From positions 41,799 through 105,798 of the forward strand of contig CAYJLF010000021.1 of NCBI GenBank assembly GCA_964371055.1: a stretch of DNA of 64,000 bases, written 5' to 3'. The notes under the pieces were generated by a model. The model worked only from the letters and a program-made list of their open reading frames with translations, did not search any database and was not told the origin of the DNA. Origin of the DNA: CAYJLF01 sp964371055. GTDB lineage: Bacteria > Eisenbacteria > RBG-16-71-46 > CAIMUX01. Positions 43,063-52,209 of this stretch are shown here, one piece after another (the stretch's first letter is position 1; every line of letters starts with the position of its first letter). The position numbers were made by a program, and so were the translations under genes.

Positions 43063-44808
43063 CTAGAGTACCTTCAGCACCACTAGGGTGACATCGTCTC
43101 CGACCGCTTCGGAGCCGACGTGCTGATGGACCGCATCGACGATCCGCCGGCAGATGGCGGCCGCCGGTTCCGCCGCGACGGAGCGCGCCAGTGCGGTCAG
43201 CCGGGCGGTCCCGAACTCCTCCCCTTCCGGAGAAAGCGCCTCGGTGACGCCGTCGGTATAGAAGAGGAGCAGGTTCCCGCTCGCCAGGCGAACCCGCCCT
43301 TCCTGGTAGCGGCTGCCCGTGAAGGGGCCGAGCACCGGCCCCCCCTCGGTCAGCAACTCGGTACGGTCTGCGGCCAGGAGCAGAGGGGGGTTGTGGCCGG
43401 CGTTGGCATAGGTGAAGACTCCGGCCTCCTCGTCCAGCACGCCGTAGACCGCGGTGGCGAAGCGTTCAGGCTCGGTCGATTCCCAGAGGAGTTCGTTCAC
43501 TTTCTCCATGATCTCGGAGATGGCGTAGCGGTTCCGGATTTCCGCCCGAAACGAGGCCCGCAGACTGGCCATGATCAGCGCAGCCGGCGCGCCCTTCCCC
43601 GAGACATCGCCGATCATGACGCCGTATTGCCTGTCCGCGATGCGAATGTAGTCGTAGAAGTCTCCGCTGACCGCGCGCGACGGCAGGTTCAGCCCCGCCA
43701 GCTCATACCCGTTGAGATCGCTCGGATCGTCCGGCAGGAAAAGCTTCTGGATCTCCCTGGCAAACCGCATCTCGTTCTCGAGGCGCTGCTTGTCCCGCAG
43801 TTCGCGGAGGAACCAGGCCCGCTGGATCGAGATCGCGGCCTGGTTGGCAAACGACTCGAGGACCCTCTGGTCGCCGGGCCGGTAGGCATCGACCCGGTCG
43901 CTCTCCAGGTTGAGCACGCCGATCACCTTGGACTCGCTGATCACCGGCACCACGATCTCGGAGCGGGTCTCGGCCCGGGCGCTGAGGTAGCGGGGCTCCC
44001 GCGAGACATCGGGGATCAGCAGAGGCTGTCCCGAGTTGGCCACCCAACCGACAGCGCCGCTCCCCAGCTTCAGGCGCACCTGCTCGTCGGTTCCTTCCGC
44101 GTACCCACGTTGCGCGAACCACTCGAGCTCGCCCGAATCCTGGTGGAGGAGGTAGAAGGCGCTCGCTTCGAACGACACGACCTCGGCGGCGTGGTCCAGG
44201 ACGGTCTGCAGGATCTCCTCCAGCTCGAGCCGCTCGTTCAAGAGGAGGCCGATCCGATAGAGCGCTTCGTTCTCGGCCTTCTCGCGCCGGAGGGAGCGGA
44301 AGAGGAGCGCGTTGTCGAGAGCGACCGCGATCTGGTCGGCCAGCGATTCGATGACGCGCACGTCGTCCGACGTGAAGCTACCCCCCTCGCTCCGATTCAG
44401 CAACTCCAGCACGCCGAGTACCGTCGATCCCCGGAACAGGGGCACGGCGAGCACGTTCCGGGTATCGAAGCCGATGCGGCGGTCGATGCGATGGCGGAAA
44501 CGCGGATCCTTTGCCACATCGTTGCTGACCGCCGGCACGCGATACTCGGAGACCCATCCGGCCAGCCCCTCCCCCGGGCCGACGGCCAGTTCCCCGCCCG
44601 GCGTCACGATCCGGTTGTAGGCGAGGTAGAACTCCAGTCGGGTGCGTTCCTCATTCCAAAGCAGGAGCGAACAGGCCTCCGCCCCGGCAGAGGTGATCGC
44701 GCCGTCCCGCACGACCTCCAGCAGACGCTCGAGATCGAGGGCCTGGTTGAGCCGCCGCGAGAAATCGAGGAGAAAGCGGAGGTCGATCCCGGATCGCGCC
44801 ACGCTCAT
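43063..44808 (-). CDS. GAF-GAF-SpoIIE/PP2C-type serine phosphatase
   Basis: 581 aa from ATG 44808, which overlaps the amidohydrolase stop (ATGA). GAF domain 1 at about 18-165 (LLEVVRDGAITSAGAEACSL, GEGLAGWV, VLAVPLFRGSTVLGVLELLN), GAF domain 2 at about 190-335 (GAVGWVANSGQPLLIPDVSR, IVVPVISESKVIGVLNLESD), a short helical linker (FAREIQKLFLPDDP), then the PP2C phosphatase at about 365-578: SGDFYDYI, MIGDVSGKGAPAALIMA, YANAGHNPPLLL, LLLFYTDGVTEA and VGDDVTLVVLKVL. Such RsbU-like proteins dephosphorylate anti-sigma-factor antagonists in response to small ligands or redox. No RsbV/RsbW partner is adjacent. Confidence 0.92.
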   Translation of the reverse strand: MSVARSGIDLRFLLDFSRRLNQALDLERLLEVVRDGAITSAGAEACSLLLWNEERTRLEFYLAYNRIVTPGGELAVGPGEGLAGWVSEYRVPAVSNDVAKDPRFRHRIDRRIGFDTRNVLAVPLFRGSTVLGVLELLNRSEGGSFTSDDVRVIESLADQIAVALDNALLFRSLRREKAENEALYRIGLLLNERLELEEILQTVLDHAAEVVSFEASAFYLLHQDSGELEWFAQRGYAEGTDEQVRLKLGSGAVGWVANSGQPLLIPDVSREPRYLSARAETRSEIVVPVISESKVIGVLNLESDRVDAYRPGDQRVLESFANQAAISIQRAWFLRELRDKQRLENEMRFAREIQKLFLPDDPSDLNGYELAGLNLPSRAVSGDFYDYIRIADRQYGVMIGDVSGKGAPAALIMASLRASFRAEIRNRYAISEIMEKVNELLWESTEPERFATAVYGVLDEEAGVFTYANAGHNPPLLLAADRTELLTEGGPVLGPFTGSRYQEGRVRLASGNLLLFYTDGVTEALSPEGEEFGTARLTALARSVAAEPAAAICRRIVDAVHQHVGSEAVGDDVTLVVLKVL

Positions 44809-46385
44809 GCGCCGGCATCCGCGAGGAGAAGGGCCAGGGCGGCATCCGCGTGGACTCGGGTCCCGGCAAACCAGGTGCCGGCCACTTCCCACGACGCCGG
44901 CACGTCGCCGCCTCGCCGCGCCTCCGGCGTCTCGGCGGATCGTCGCAGGACGATGAAATCGGCCGTCCGGCCCGACTCGAGGCGCCCGTGGTCGAACGGA
45001 TGGGTCACGGCCGCCGCGGCGTCTATGGTATAGGCCGCGCGTGCGGCTTTGGGATCGAGGCGCTCCGACTCCAGCGGATGTTTGAGGGCGCCGCCCAGGC
45101 CGTAGAGTGGACCGAGCGGCATCGTGTCAGAGCCGAAGACGAGCCTCCCCGCGCGGGCGACGGAGCGGTACGGGTTGAGCCGCACGGCCCGCTCGACCCC
45201 AAGCACCTGTTCGTAGAGGAGGCCGGGACCCTGCCACCGTGCGGTGAAATTCGGCTGCAGGCAGAAGAGGAATCCGGCCGCGACCGCACGCTCGAGGAGT
45301 TCGGCGTCGAGCATCTCGGCGTGCTCCAGGCGGGGTCCCGGTTCCGGCGGGGTGATCCCGGCCCGCCGCAACCTCTCCACGACCCGGATCGCCTGTTCGA
45401 TGGCGGCGTCGCCGATCGCGTGCATCGCCGCCTGGTAGCCGTCCAGAAAGGCGCGACGTAGCGCGTCGGCCAGGGCCTCATCCGGCCAGAGAAGCTGGCC
45501 CCGGCCCCCGCCCGTCGGCGGATCTCCCGGATAAGGACTCCGCACGGCGGCACTCCGTCCACCGATCGAACCGTCGAGAAAGATCTTGATCCCACCGACG
45601 CGCAACCGATCGCTCCCGAACCCCGGCACCAATCCGGCCTGGTCGATCGCCTCGCGGTGCTCCGCCCCGAAGAAGTGCGTGACCCGCAACCGGAGCGTGC
45701 CCGCGACCGCGGCCTGGCCGAAGGCTCGGAAGGTCCCCGGATGTCCCATTTCATGGATGCCGGTGACGCCGTGCCGCCACGCCTCTTCCTGGCCGAGACG
45801 GACCCCCTCGGCCATCATCGTGCGTCCGGGGGGCCAGAGCCGCCCGATCGTCAGCGGCAATCGCTCGAGCGCGAGTCCGCTCTCGACGTCGAGCCCCTCC
45901 CATTCGGTTCCGACCGAGGCGAGCGCCGCGCTGTTGAAGACCGCGACATGACCGCAGACGCGACGCAGGGCGACCGGGCGATTCCCCGCCACGCGGTCGA
46001 GCTCGACGCGATCGGGCGGACGCGGATCGGACCAGAGCGACTGGTCCCATCCCTCACCGATGACGGGGTCGCTACCGGGATGCTCACGGAGCCAGGTTTC
46101 GAGCCTGGCCAGCACCTCCGGCCGGGAGATCGCGCCGGAGAAGTTCGGCCGGAGGAACTCGAGCCCCAGCCCGATCAGGTGCGTGTGCGCGTCGATGAAT
46201 CCCGGTAGAAGGCGGTATTCCGCGCCGAGCCGAAGGGAGGGAGTCGAGGTGGCGGCGGGCAGACCAGGATCGAGCCGGTCGAGCGGCTCGAGCCGGCGGA
46301 TGAGGCCGTCCCGCATCTCCAATCGATACAGCCGGTCATCCGCGTCGCGGTCGAGCAGCCGGCCCTCGAGCAACAACGGGCTCAC
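44805..46385 (-). CDS. Amidohydrolase family 3 (YtcJ-like) metal-dependent hydrolase
   Basis: 526 aa, GTG start. TIM-barrel amidohydrolase: LLPGFIDAHTHLIGLGLEFL gives the HxH pair; VGGIKIFLDGSIGGRSAAV holds the Lys/Asp region; AMHAIGDAAIEQAIRV and RLEHAEML supply two His; RLVFGSDTMPLGPLYGLGGA the final Asp. This is the YtcJ-type amidohydrolase 3 pattern; substrates vary (N-acyl amino acids, formamides and others). No signal peptide, so cytoplasmic. Its stop overlaps the start of the GAF-SpoIIE gene, an unusual pairing. Confidence 0.88.
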   Translation of the reverse strand: MSPLLLEGRLLDRDADDRLYRLEMRDGLIRRLEPLDRLDPGLPAATSTPSLRLGAEYRLLPGFIDAHTHLIGLGLEFLRPNFSGAISRPEVLARLETWLREHPGSDPVIGEGWDQSLWSDPRPPDRVELDRVAGNRPVALRRVCGHVAVFNSAALASVGTEWEGLDVESGLALERLPLTIGRLWPPGRTMMAEGVRLGQEEAWRHGVTGIHEMGHPGTFRAFGQAAVAGTLRLRVTHFFGAEHREAIDQAGLVPGFGSDRLRVGGIKIFLDGSIGGRSAAVRSPYPGDPPTGGGRGQLLWPDEALADALRRAFLDGYQAAMHAIGDAAIEQAIRVVERLRRAGITPPEPGPRLEHAEMLDAELLERAVAAGFLFCLQPNFTARWQGPGLLYEQVLGVERAVRLNPYRSVARAGRLVFGSDTMPLGPLYGLGGALKHPLESERLDPKAARAAYTIDAAAAVTHPFDHGRLESGRTADFIVLRRSAETPEARRGGDVPASWEVAGTWFAGTRVHADAALALLLADAGA

Positions 46386-46455
46386 GCGGAGGCCCTCGCC
46401 AGGGATCCGTGGGACCGGGTGGCGCGCGGGGCCGCGGCGGCGGGCTGCACGTGGA

Positions 46456-46818
46456 TTACTCCAGCCAGTAGAGGATACGGCCGCAGTTCTCGCAGATCCG
46501 CAGATGATCGGGATCGGTGCGCATCGACACCGCGGAGGTCGGCAACGCCATGTAGCAGCCGAGGCAAGTCCGATCCTCCACCGGCACGATGGCGTGCGTG
46601 AAGCGTCGCGAGATCCTCTCGTAGAGCCTTAGATCCGGCAGCGGGATGCGCTCGGCGATGCGCGCGCGCGTCTGCAGGAGCATCTCCATCTGCCCGAGAC
46701 GGAAGCCGAACTTCTCCTCCTGGCCCCGGGTCTCCGGATCCCGGAGTTCGCGGATCATCAGGTCGAGGTCCTGCAACCGGAAGAGAGCATCCAGCTTGAC
46801 CTTTAGAGTCTCACTCAA
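46456..46818 (-). CDS. C4-type zinc-ribbon coiled-coil protein
   Basis: 120 aa, TTG start overlapping the PTS IIA stop by 8 bp. Mainly helical N-terminal part (about 1-75), then a zinc ribbon: CLGC and CENC separated by 27 residues. This is the short form of the zf-RING_7/CT398-type family. These are putative nucleic-acid or protein binders with no settled function. Overlap with the PTS gene suggests co-translation. Confidence 0.75.
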   Translation of the reverse strand: MSETLKVKLDALFRLQDLDLMIRELRDPETRGQEEKFGFRLGQMEMLLQTRARIAERIPLPDLRLYERISRRFTHAIVPVEDRTCLGCYMALPTSAVSMRTDPDHLRICENCGRILYWLE

Positions 46819-47287
46819 CGGGGAATGCCTCCTCCATGACCGTGGTCAGGTCCTCGAAGGTCGTGACCTTGGCCAGCCGTTGCCGGATCTTCGCGTCCTG
46901 CACCAACTCCGCGATCTTGCCGAGCAGCGGGAGGTACTCGTTCCGTTTGTCCTGCGGCGGCGCGACGATGAGGAAGAAGAGTTTGACCGGCTTCTCGTCG
47001 TGCGCCTCGAACTCCACGCCCTTCTTCGAGACGGCGAAGGCGACCCTGAGGTTCACGACGGCGAGGCTGCGCCCGTGCGGGATCGCCACCCCTTTGCCCA
47101 GGCCGGTCGAACCGAGCGACTCGCGCCGCTCGAGCATCTCGAGCAGCAACGCCGGATCGCGCAGACCTCCCGTGGTCGACACGAGCGCGACGAGCTCCCG
47201 CAGCGCTTCATCCTTGGTCGTGGCCTTGAGGTCAGCGGAGAAAAGTTCGGGAGAAAAGTACTGCAAGATATGATGGCTTGAATTCAT
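46811..47287 (-). CDS. PTS IIA-like (PtsN/fructose-type) regulatory protein
   Basis: 158 aa from ATG 47287. The PTS EIIA type 2 domain covers almost the full length: KDEALRELVALVSTTGGLRD, LLEMLERRESLGSTGLGKG, VAIPHGRS with phosphorylatable His71, FAVSKKGVEFEAHDEKPVKL and FFLIVAPPQDKRNEYLPLLG. Without sugar-transport IIB/IIC genes nearby, a regulatory (nitrogen-PTS-like) role is more likely than transport. The ribosome site is distant (GGAG about 13 nt upstream), so the exact start is slightly uncertain. Confidence 0.88.
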   Translation of the reverse strand: MNSSHHILQYFSPELFSADLKATTKDEALRELVALVSTTGGLRDPALLLEMLERRESLGSTGLGKGVAIPHGRSLAVVNLRVAFAVSKKGVEFEAHDEKPVKLFFLIVAPPQDKRNEYLPLLGKIAELVQDAKIRQRLAKVTTFEDLTTVMEEAFPVE

Positions 47288-47482
47288 CGGAACCGAGGGC
47301 TCCTTCGGCAATGCCTTTGTTGTCCGGAGGATAGACAGTCCCGGCGGGAGCAGCAAGCCCCGAAAACGGTCCAGGCCGGAACGATTCCCCGCACCAGAGC
47401 ATGATCCGACGTCCCCGGGCCGCGAGGAGGGCGACTCGGGCCGCCCGTCAGCACCCTCCGGGCACGGCGCGGTAAAACCCTG

Positions 47483-50284
47483 CTAAGGGCGTGCCGTGGT
47501 CGGAACGGGGACCGTCCGAGCCCCCAACTCCGCCACACCTGCCGCCTCGGCCCAGCCCTGCAGCTTGTCGCTGAAGAGGAGTTCGCGGAAGGGACCGGCG
47601 GCCCGTCCGAGGCGCACCGCGGTGCCGGCATGCAGGGTAAACTCCACGGTCGCCTCCGCATCGGGGTTGCTGCGGACCGGAAGGTCGGTCGCGACCACGA
47701 TCGCTCCTGGAGAGGTCCACGACTGGCCGGCCTTGACCAGTACCGATCCGGCGGCGAAGGCGAGCCAGGCGCCGGAGGCGAGGCCGATCCACCGCAATAG
47801 CTCCCTTCGGCCGAAGCGGGTCGAACGTGTGGGCCCCGGTGGGTCACCACCCGCCACGATGGTCACGGCCAGCCAGCCGGCAAAGACCCAGGCGGCCAGC
47901 AGGAGCCCCCAGGCCGCTCCGGCGGCGCTCGTATGCGCCTGCAGCCGGACCATCCCCTCGAGCAGACGGCTGCCACCCGGCTCGGGAAGGCTCCGGTCAC
48001 GGGCCTCGAGGCGCGCCAGATCGAGGTTGTAGCGCAGGTCGGGATCGCGGGGCGAGAGACGGAGGCCGCGCTCGTAGAAGTAGACGGCCCAGCCCAACTC
48101 CGCCTGTCGGAAGGCCGCGTTCCCGGCGTTGAGGCAGAGGTCGGCCGACTCCAACCCGCCCCGGAAGATCGAACCGTAGGCAAGAAGAGCCGCCGCGTAG
48201 TCCCCCTCCTCGTAAGCGGCGTTGCCACGGGCGAAGGCGACCGCGGCATCGGAGCTCGAGAGGCGACCACGGGACTCGCCTCCCGCGGCGAGGGATCGAT
48301 GGGCGAACACGCCCGCCAGGAGCGGCAACCAGGCGGCGCACGCCAGAAAGATGACCAGCGTGCCCGAGGGACGTCCGCCGCGCCCTCGTCCGCCGCGCGG
48401 CGGCATGGCTCCGCTCTCCAGATCGGCGAGCACGGTACGGGCCAGCTCGATCAGCTCGGCCAGGCCGGCCCGAGAGCGCGTGACCGGGGCGAAGCGGGCA
48501 AAGTCGCAGCGATCGAAGAGTTCCCGTGCGCGCACGATCCCGTCCGGCCGCACCCCCTGCGCGGCCAACCGCTCCTCCAGCTCTTCTCGGGTCAGGCCCC
48601 GCACGGGCAAGTGAAACCGATCCGTGAAGTAGCGCTCGATCGCGGCGTCGAGCGTATCGTAGCCGGACGCGGGATCGCCTCCCGCGTCCCGGGCGAGGAG
48701 CTCGAGGTCGCGCCGCAGACGCCCCGGCGCGCCCCGGCTCAGGTGCCCGCCCCAGTCCGCGCTCCGACGGTCAGCCCGGCGCCGCCACGCCAGGGCCCCG
48801 GCGACCAGGAGGAGCGGTCCCGACGCGAAAGCCCAGTATCGGAATCCACGCCAGGGGGCATCGCTCCCCACGCGCCGGAGGGCCGACGGTGGACGGATCG
48901 TCCGCAGGTCCCTTCCCACCCTCGCTACGTCGCCCCCTCCAGGGGACGCGCCCTCGGCGCCGGGCAGGACCTGGAACGCCAGCGGCTCGCTCTGCAACGG
49001 CACGTATCGTCCTCGCGTCGGATCGAAGAACGAAAGGCCGATGGGCGGCAGTTCGCGACGCCCGGCGTTTTCGGAGACGAGCATGAAACGGAAGACCTTC
49101 GATCCGGCGACGAGATCGCCGCGGGGCTCGCGGCGCACTTCCGAGCCGGAGGGATAGGCGCGCGCGCCGGAGAGACGAGGCAGAGCGGGCTCGGCGATCG
49201 TAGCGAGATTGCCGGAACCCTCCACGGTGAACTCGACCTGGAGCGGCTCGTTCTGCCCCGCCTCGAGACGGTCCATCGAGGCACGCACACGGAACGAACC
49301 GACACCACCGGTGAAGTCGGCCGGACGTGGTTCGGGCAGCGGCTCTGCCCGGACGGCCAGCGCCTTGCTGCGCAGCCGGATCTGCCGCTGCGTCGGAAAG
49401 AGACCGAACATGTCGAACGGGTCGCGCGAACGGCTGCGACGCCGGTCCGCCACGACCGCCTGGACTTCGGCGACCCCGATCTCCAAGCGGCCCGACTGGG
49501 TCGGAAAGAGCGCGTAGACGAGTTCGCTGACCTCGTAGGGCTGGCCATCGATCGTCGTGGTCGATCGCCGCTCGGGAGGCAATTCCTCGCGCCAGAATCC
49601 CTCCGTGCTCGGAAGCGAGGAGACTTCGACGCCGTAGACCGGGAGATCGGCGCGCCGGTAGAGCCGCAGGCGCAGCGTGACCTGCTCCCCGACATAGACG
49701 CGATCCCGGTCGACGGCGGCCTGCAGGAAAATCGCCTCGCCGTCGCCCCCCGCAGCACCCGCGTCGAGCTCCCGAGGGGCACGCCCACCGCGCGGGGCGG
49801 GGGCGGCACCGGGCGCCGGAGCGCTCGCGGCGGCGTCGACGACCGTCAGGAGCGCCGTTCCACTTCGCACCAGGCGGTCGCGGTCCTTGAGCTCGGCCGG
49901 GCCGATCGTATAGCGCCCGGGCCGATCCGCGGAGACGACGTAGCTGAAGACCACCGATTGCGTCATCCGGCCATTGATGATCGACACGCTGGTCGACTGC
50001 CCCGCGCCCTGCAGCCGCACCTCCGGCGGTCGCTGGACCTCCGGCCGCTGCGCGCGCGAACTTCCCTCCACCGTGACCTGGACCACCGCCTGCCCGCCCG
50101 CCTCGATCGCCGCCGGCTCGATCGCCAGCTTCAGGGAGATCTCCGCCCACGCCGGCGCGGCCCAGAGGCTGGCGCCCAGGAACGCCCACCAGAGGGCGCC
50201 CGGCCAGAACGCGACTCCCCGCGGGGCTGCGCGGCGGGCCGCGCGACGGCGTCCCGTGGCCGCTGCTCTCACAATCCGGGTCAC
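47483..50284 (-). CDS. BatD-BatE fusion (oxygen-tolerance protein, TPR and SH3)
   Basis: 933 aa; GTG start overlaps the preceding stop (GTGA). Signal peptide about 20-47. BatD-type beta domains span about 48-470 (ISLKLAIEPAAIEAGGQAVV, VYVGEQVTLRLRLYRR, FRVRASMDRLEAGQNEPLQV), followed by a membrane helix (about 490-510). A second membrane segment (about 640-660) leads into TPR repeats (AVAFARGNAAYEEGDYAAAL, DLCLNAGNAAFRQAELGWAV), further helices, and a C-terminal SH3-like domain (VVATDLPVRSNPDAEATVEF). Standard genomes have these as separate batD and batE genes. Periplasmic/inner-membrane part of the Bat complex, linked to stress tolerance in Bacteroides and Leptospira; mechanism unknown. Confidence 0.8.
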   Translation of the reverse strand: MTRIVRAAATGRRRAARRAAPRGVAFWPGALWWAFLGASLWAAPAWAEISLKLAIEPAAIEAGGQAVVQVTVEGSSRAQRPEVQRPPEVRLQGAGQSTSVSIINGRMTQSVVFSYVVSADRPGRYTIGPAELKDRDRLVRSGTALLTVVDAAASAPAPGAAPAPRGGRAPRELDAGAAGGDGEAIFLQAAVDRDRVYVGEQVTLRLRLYRRADLPVYGVEVSSLPSTEGFWREELPPERRSTTTIDGQPYEVSELVYALFPTQSGRLEIGVAEVQAVVADRRRSRSRDPFDMFGLFPTQRQIRLRSKALAVRAEPLPEPRPADFTGGVGSFRVRASMDRLEAGQNEPLQVEFTVEGSGNLATIAEPALPRLSGARAYPSGSEVRREPRGDLVAGSKVFRFMLVSENAGRRELPPIGLSFFDPTRGRYVPLQSEPLAFQVLPGAEGASPGGGDVARVGRDLRTIRPPSALRRVGSDAPWRGFRYWAFASGPLLLVAGALAWRRRADRRSADWGGHLSRGAPGRLRRDLELLARDAGGDPASGYDTLDAAIERYFTDRFHLPVRGLTREELEERLAAQGVRPDGIVRARELFDRCDFARFAPVTRSRAGLAELIELARTVLADLESGAMPPRGGRGRGGRPSGTLVIFLACAAWLPLLAGVFAHRSLAAGGESRGRLSSSDAAVAFARGNAAYEEGDYAAALLAYGSIFRGGLESADLCLNAGNAAFRQAELGWAVYFYERGLRLSPRDPDLRYNLDLARLEARDRSLPEPGGSRLLEGMVRLQAHTSAAGAAWGLLLAAWVFAGWLAVTIVAGGDPPGPTRSTRFGRRELLRWIGLASGAWLAFAAGSVLVKAGQSWTSPGAIVVATDLPVRSNPDAEATVEFTLHAGTAVRLGRAAGPFRELLFSDKLQGWAEAAGVAELGARTVPVPTTARP

Positions 50285-52200
50285 CAGTCCTTCTCCACCC
50301 GAAGCTTGCGACTGCGTGCTTTCAGGCGTTCCTTCTGCAGTTCCATCTCCCGCTGGGAGAGGCCATCCAGGAGCTGCCGCGCCTGTTCGGGCGAGATCTT
50401 CAACGGCTCGGCCGGAGCCTCGATTGCGTTCGTCGGATCCGAGTCATCCTCTCCGTTCGGCGACTCGGGTTTCGCCTCCGGCGGCTTCTTCTCTTCCGAC
50501 TCCCCGGGGGAGTGCTGCTCCTGCTCCTTCGAGTCCTGCTCCTGATCCTGGCTCGGCTGATCCTGGTTCTCTGGTCGATCTTCCTTTGGGGGCTGCGACT
50601 TGTCCTTCTGGTTCTGCTGGTCCTGCTTTTTCTGGTCCTGCTTTTCCTGCTGCGACTGCGAGGAATCGGACTTGGCCTGCTGCCTAAGCGCGCGCACCAA
50701 TTCGAGGTTGTGCTTGGTGTCGCGGTCCTGGGGCGTCAGCCGCAGCGCCTCTTCGTACGCGGTGGCGGCGCCGTCGAGGTCCCCGGCCCGCGCGCGAGTG
50801 TTGCCCAGGTTGTGGAACGCGGAGGCGGCCAGGTGCGCGTCGTCCGCCTGCGCGGCGCGCAGCAAGGCCTGCTCGGACGGCGCCAGTTCCCCGGTTCGAT
50901 GGAGCGCGGTGCCGAGGTTGTACTCGCCGCGGGCGTCGCCCGGATGCGCACGGAGCCAGGCCTCCCAGGCATCCCGGGCCTCGGCGAACTTCCCCTCGCG
51001 ATACGCCCGCCCTCCCGAGTCGGCCGCGACCGCCGGCGTGACGGCGAGCGCGCTCCACCCCAGGCCGAGGCCGGCCGCCACAAGAACGAGCGTCACGGGC
51101 GCCCCCTTGGGTCCGCGGCGAACGGAAGACGGCGAGGGTCGATCCACGGCCGCGCCCTTCACGCTCGATCGCGGGTGCTCCCGCGGGGCTCGCTTCCCCC
51201 GGGACCGCCGGCGATCGGCCAGCAGGAATTCCACCGAGAGGAGGAGCAGGGCAGCCGCGGCGAAGTAGCCGTAGCGATCTTCGTACAGCGTCACCACGCC
51301 CCCTTTCTGCTCCTTCTCCTCCAGGCCGGAGATCTCGGCATAGAGCCGGTCGAGCGCGAGTCCGCCGGCACTGCCGTCATAGTAACGCCCCCCCGTCTCG
51401 TCGCAGATCCGACGCAGCGACGCAGGATCGAGACGCGACATCACCACCTCGCCGGCCCGGTCCCGCTTGTAGTCGCGGACCTGTCCCGACGCGTCTCGGA
51501 CCGGAATCGGCTCGCCGCGTTCGGTCCCGATCCCGACGGCATAGATCCGGACACCCTGTTCCTTCGCCTCCCGCAGGGCTCCCTCGAGATCCCCCTCGTG
51601 GTCCTCGCCGTCGGTGATGAGAACGAGCGCCTTGAACTTCCGTTCCTCGGGATCGAAGGCGCGCGCCGCCGCGCGCAACGCCTCCGCGATCGCGGTCCCC
51701 GGCACCGGGATCAACTCGGTGTCCATCAAGCGGAGGAACATCCGCGCCGCGGCATAGTCGAGGGTCAGAGGACACTGCACGAAGGCATCGCCGGCGAAGG
51801 CGACCAGCCCGACGCGGTCGCCGCGCAATCGATCGATCAGGGCCAGCACCTCCTGCCGCGCCCGCTGGAGACGGTTCGGCTTCAGGTCCTCGGCCAGCAT
51901 GCTCTCCGACAGATCCAGCGCGATGACGAGGTCGATTCCCTTGCGCTCCACCGCCAGGACGCGGCTGCCGAGTTGCGGCCGGGCCGCGGTCAGTGCGAGG
52001 AAGATCACCCCCAGGGTCAGAAGAGCGATCCGCCACCAGCCGACGCGACGGTCTCGATCGCCGACGAGCCGCGGCCAGAGCGCGGGATCGCACCAGGCGG
52101 CCAGCGCCCGCTCCCGCTGGCGGAGCGCGAGGACCAACCCGACCGCGAGGATCGGGGCGATCAGGGCCAGCCAGAGCCAGTGTGGTTCGCCGAATCGCAT
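50281..52200 (-). CDS. BatB-BatC fusion (VWA and TPR protein)
   Basis: 639 aa. N-terminal membrane segments (about 8-27 and 56-74), a VWA domain at about 88-280 with an intact MIDAS: DLSESM, later a Thr in PGTAIAEAL and ITDGEDHEGD. A further membrane helix at about 305-322 and another at about 360-385 lead to TPR repeats (about 395-480, EYNLGTALHRTGELAPSEQA). The C-terminus is a long Gln/Lys/Glu/Asp low-complexity tail (about 485-590), then ISPEQARQLLDGLSQREMEL. BatB and BatC are usually separate; here they are one protein. Confidence 0.85.
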   Translation of the reverse strand: MRFGEPHWLWLALIAPILAVGLVLALRQRERALAAWCDPALWPRLVGDRDRRVGWWRIALLTLGVIFLALTAARPQLGSRVLAVERKGIDLVIALDLSESMLAEDLKPNRLQRARQEVLALIDRLRGDRVGLVAFAGDAFVQCPLTLDYAAARMFLRLMDTELIPVPGTAIAEALRAAARAFDPEERKFKALVLITDGEDHEGDLEGALREAKEQGVRIYAVGIGTERGEPIPVRDASGQVRDYKRDRAGEVVMSRLDPASLRRICDETGGRYYDGSAGGLALDRLYAEISGLEEKEQKGGVVTLYEDRYGYFAAAALLLLSVEFLLADRRRSRGKRAPREHPRSSVKGAAVDRPSPSSVRRGPKGAPVTLVLVAAGLGLGWSALAVTPAVAADSGGRAYREGKFAEARDAWEAWLRAHPGDARGEYNLGTALHRTGELAPSEQALLRAAQADDAHLAASAFHNLGNTRARAGDLDGAATAYEEALRLTPQDRDTKHNLELVRALRQQAKSDSSQSQQEKQDQKKQDQQNQKDKSQPPKEDRPENQDQPSQDQEQDSKEQEQHSPGESEEKKPPEAKPESPNGEDDSDPTNAIEAPAEPLKISPEQARQLLDGLSQREMELQKERLKARSRKLRVEKDW

Positions 52201-52209
52201 GGCGTTGCC

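Noticed and set aside
47288..47482. A possible gene of up to 188 aa between the PTS IIA and BatD/E genes
   Set aside because: The open frame mainly mirrors BatD/E and has no ribosome site or motif; the 195-bp gap looks non-coding.
50500..50690. Gln/Lys/Glu-rich stretch in BatB/C suspected to be a frameshift product
   Set aside because: The frame reopens into a conserved-looking C-terminal helix and such linkers are common in BatC-type proteins.
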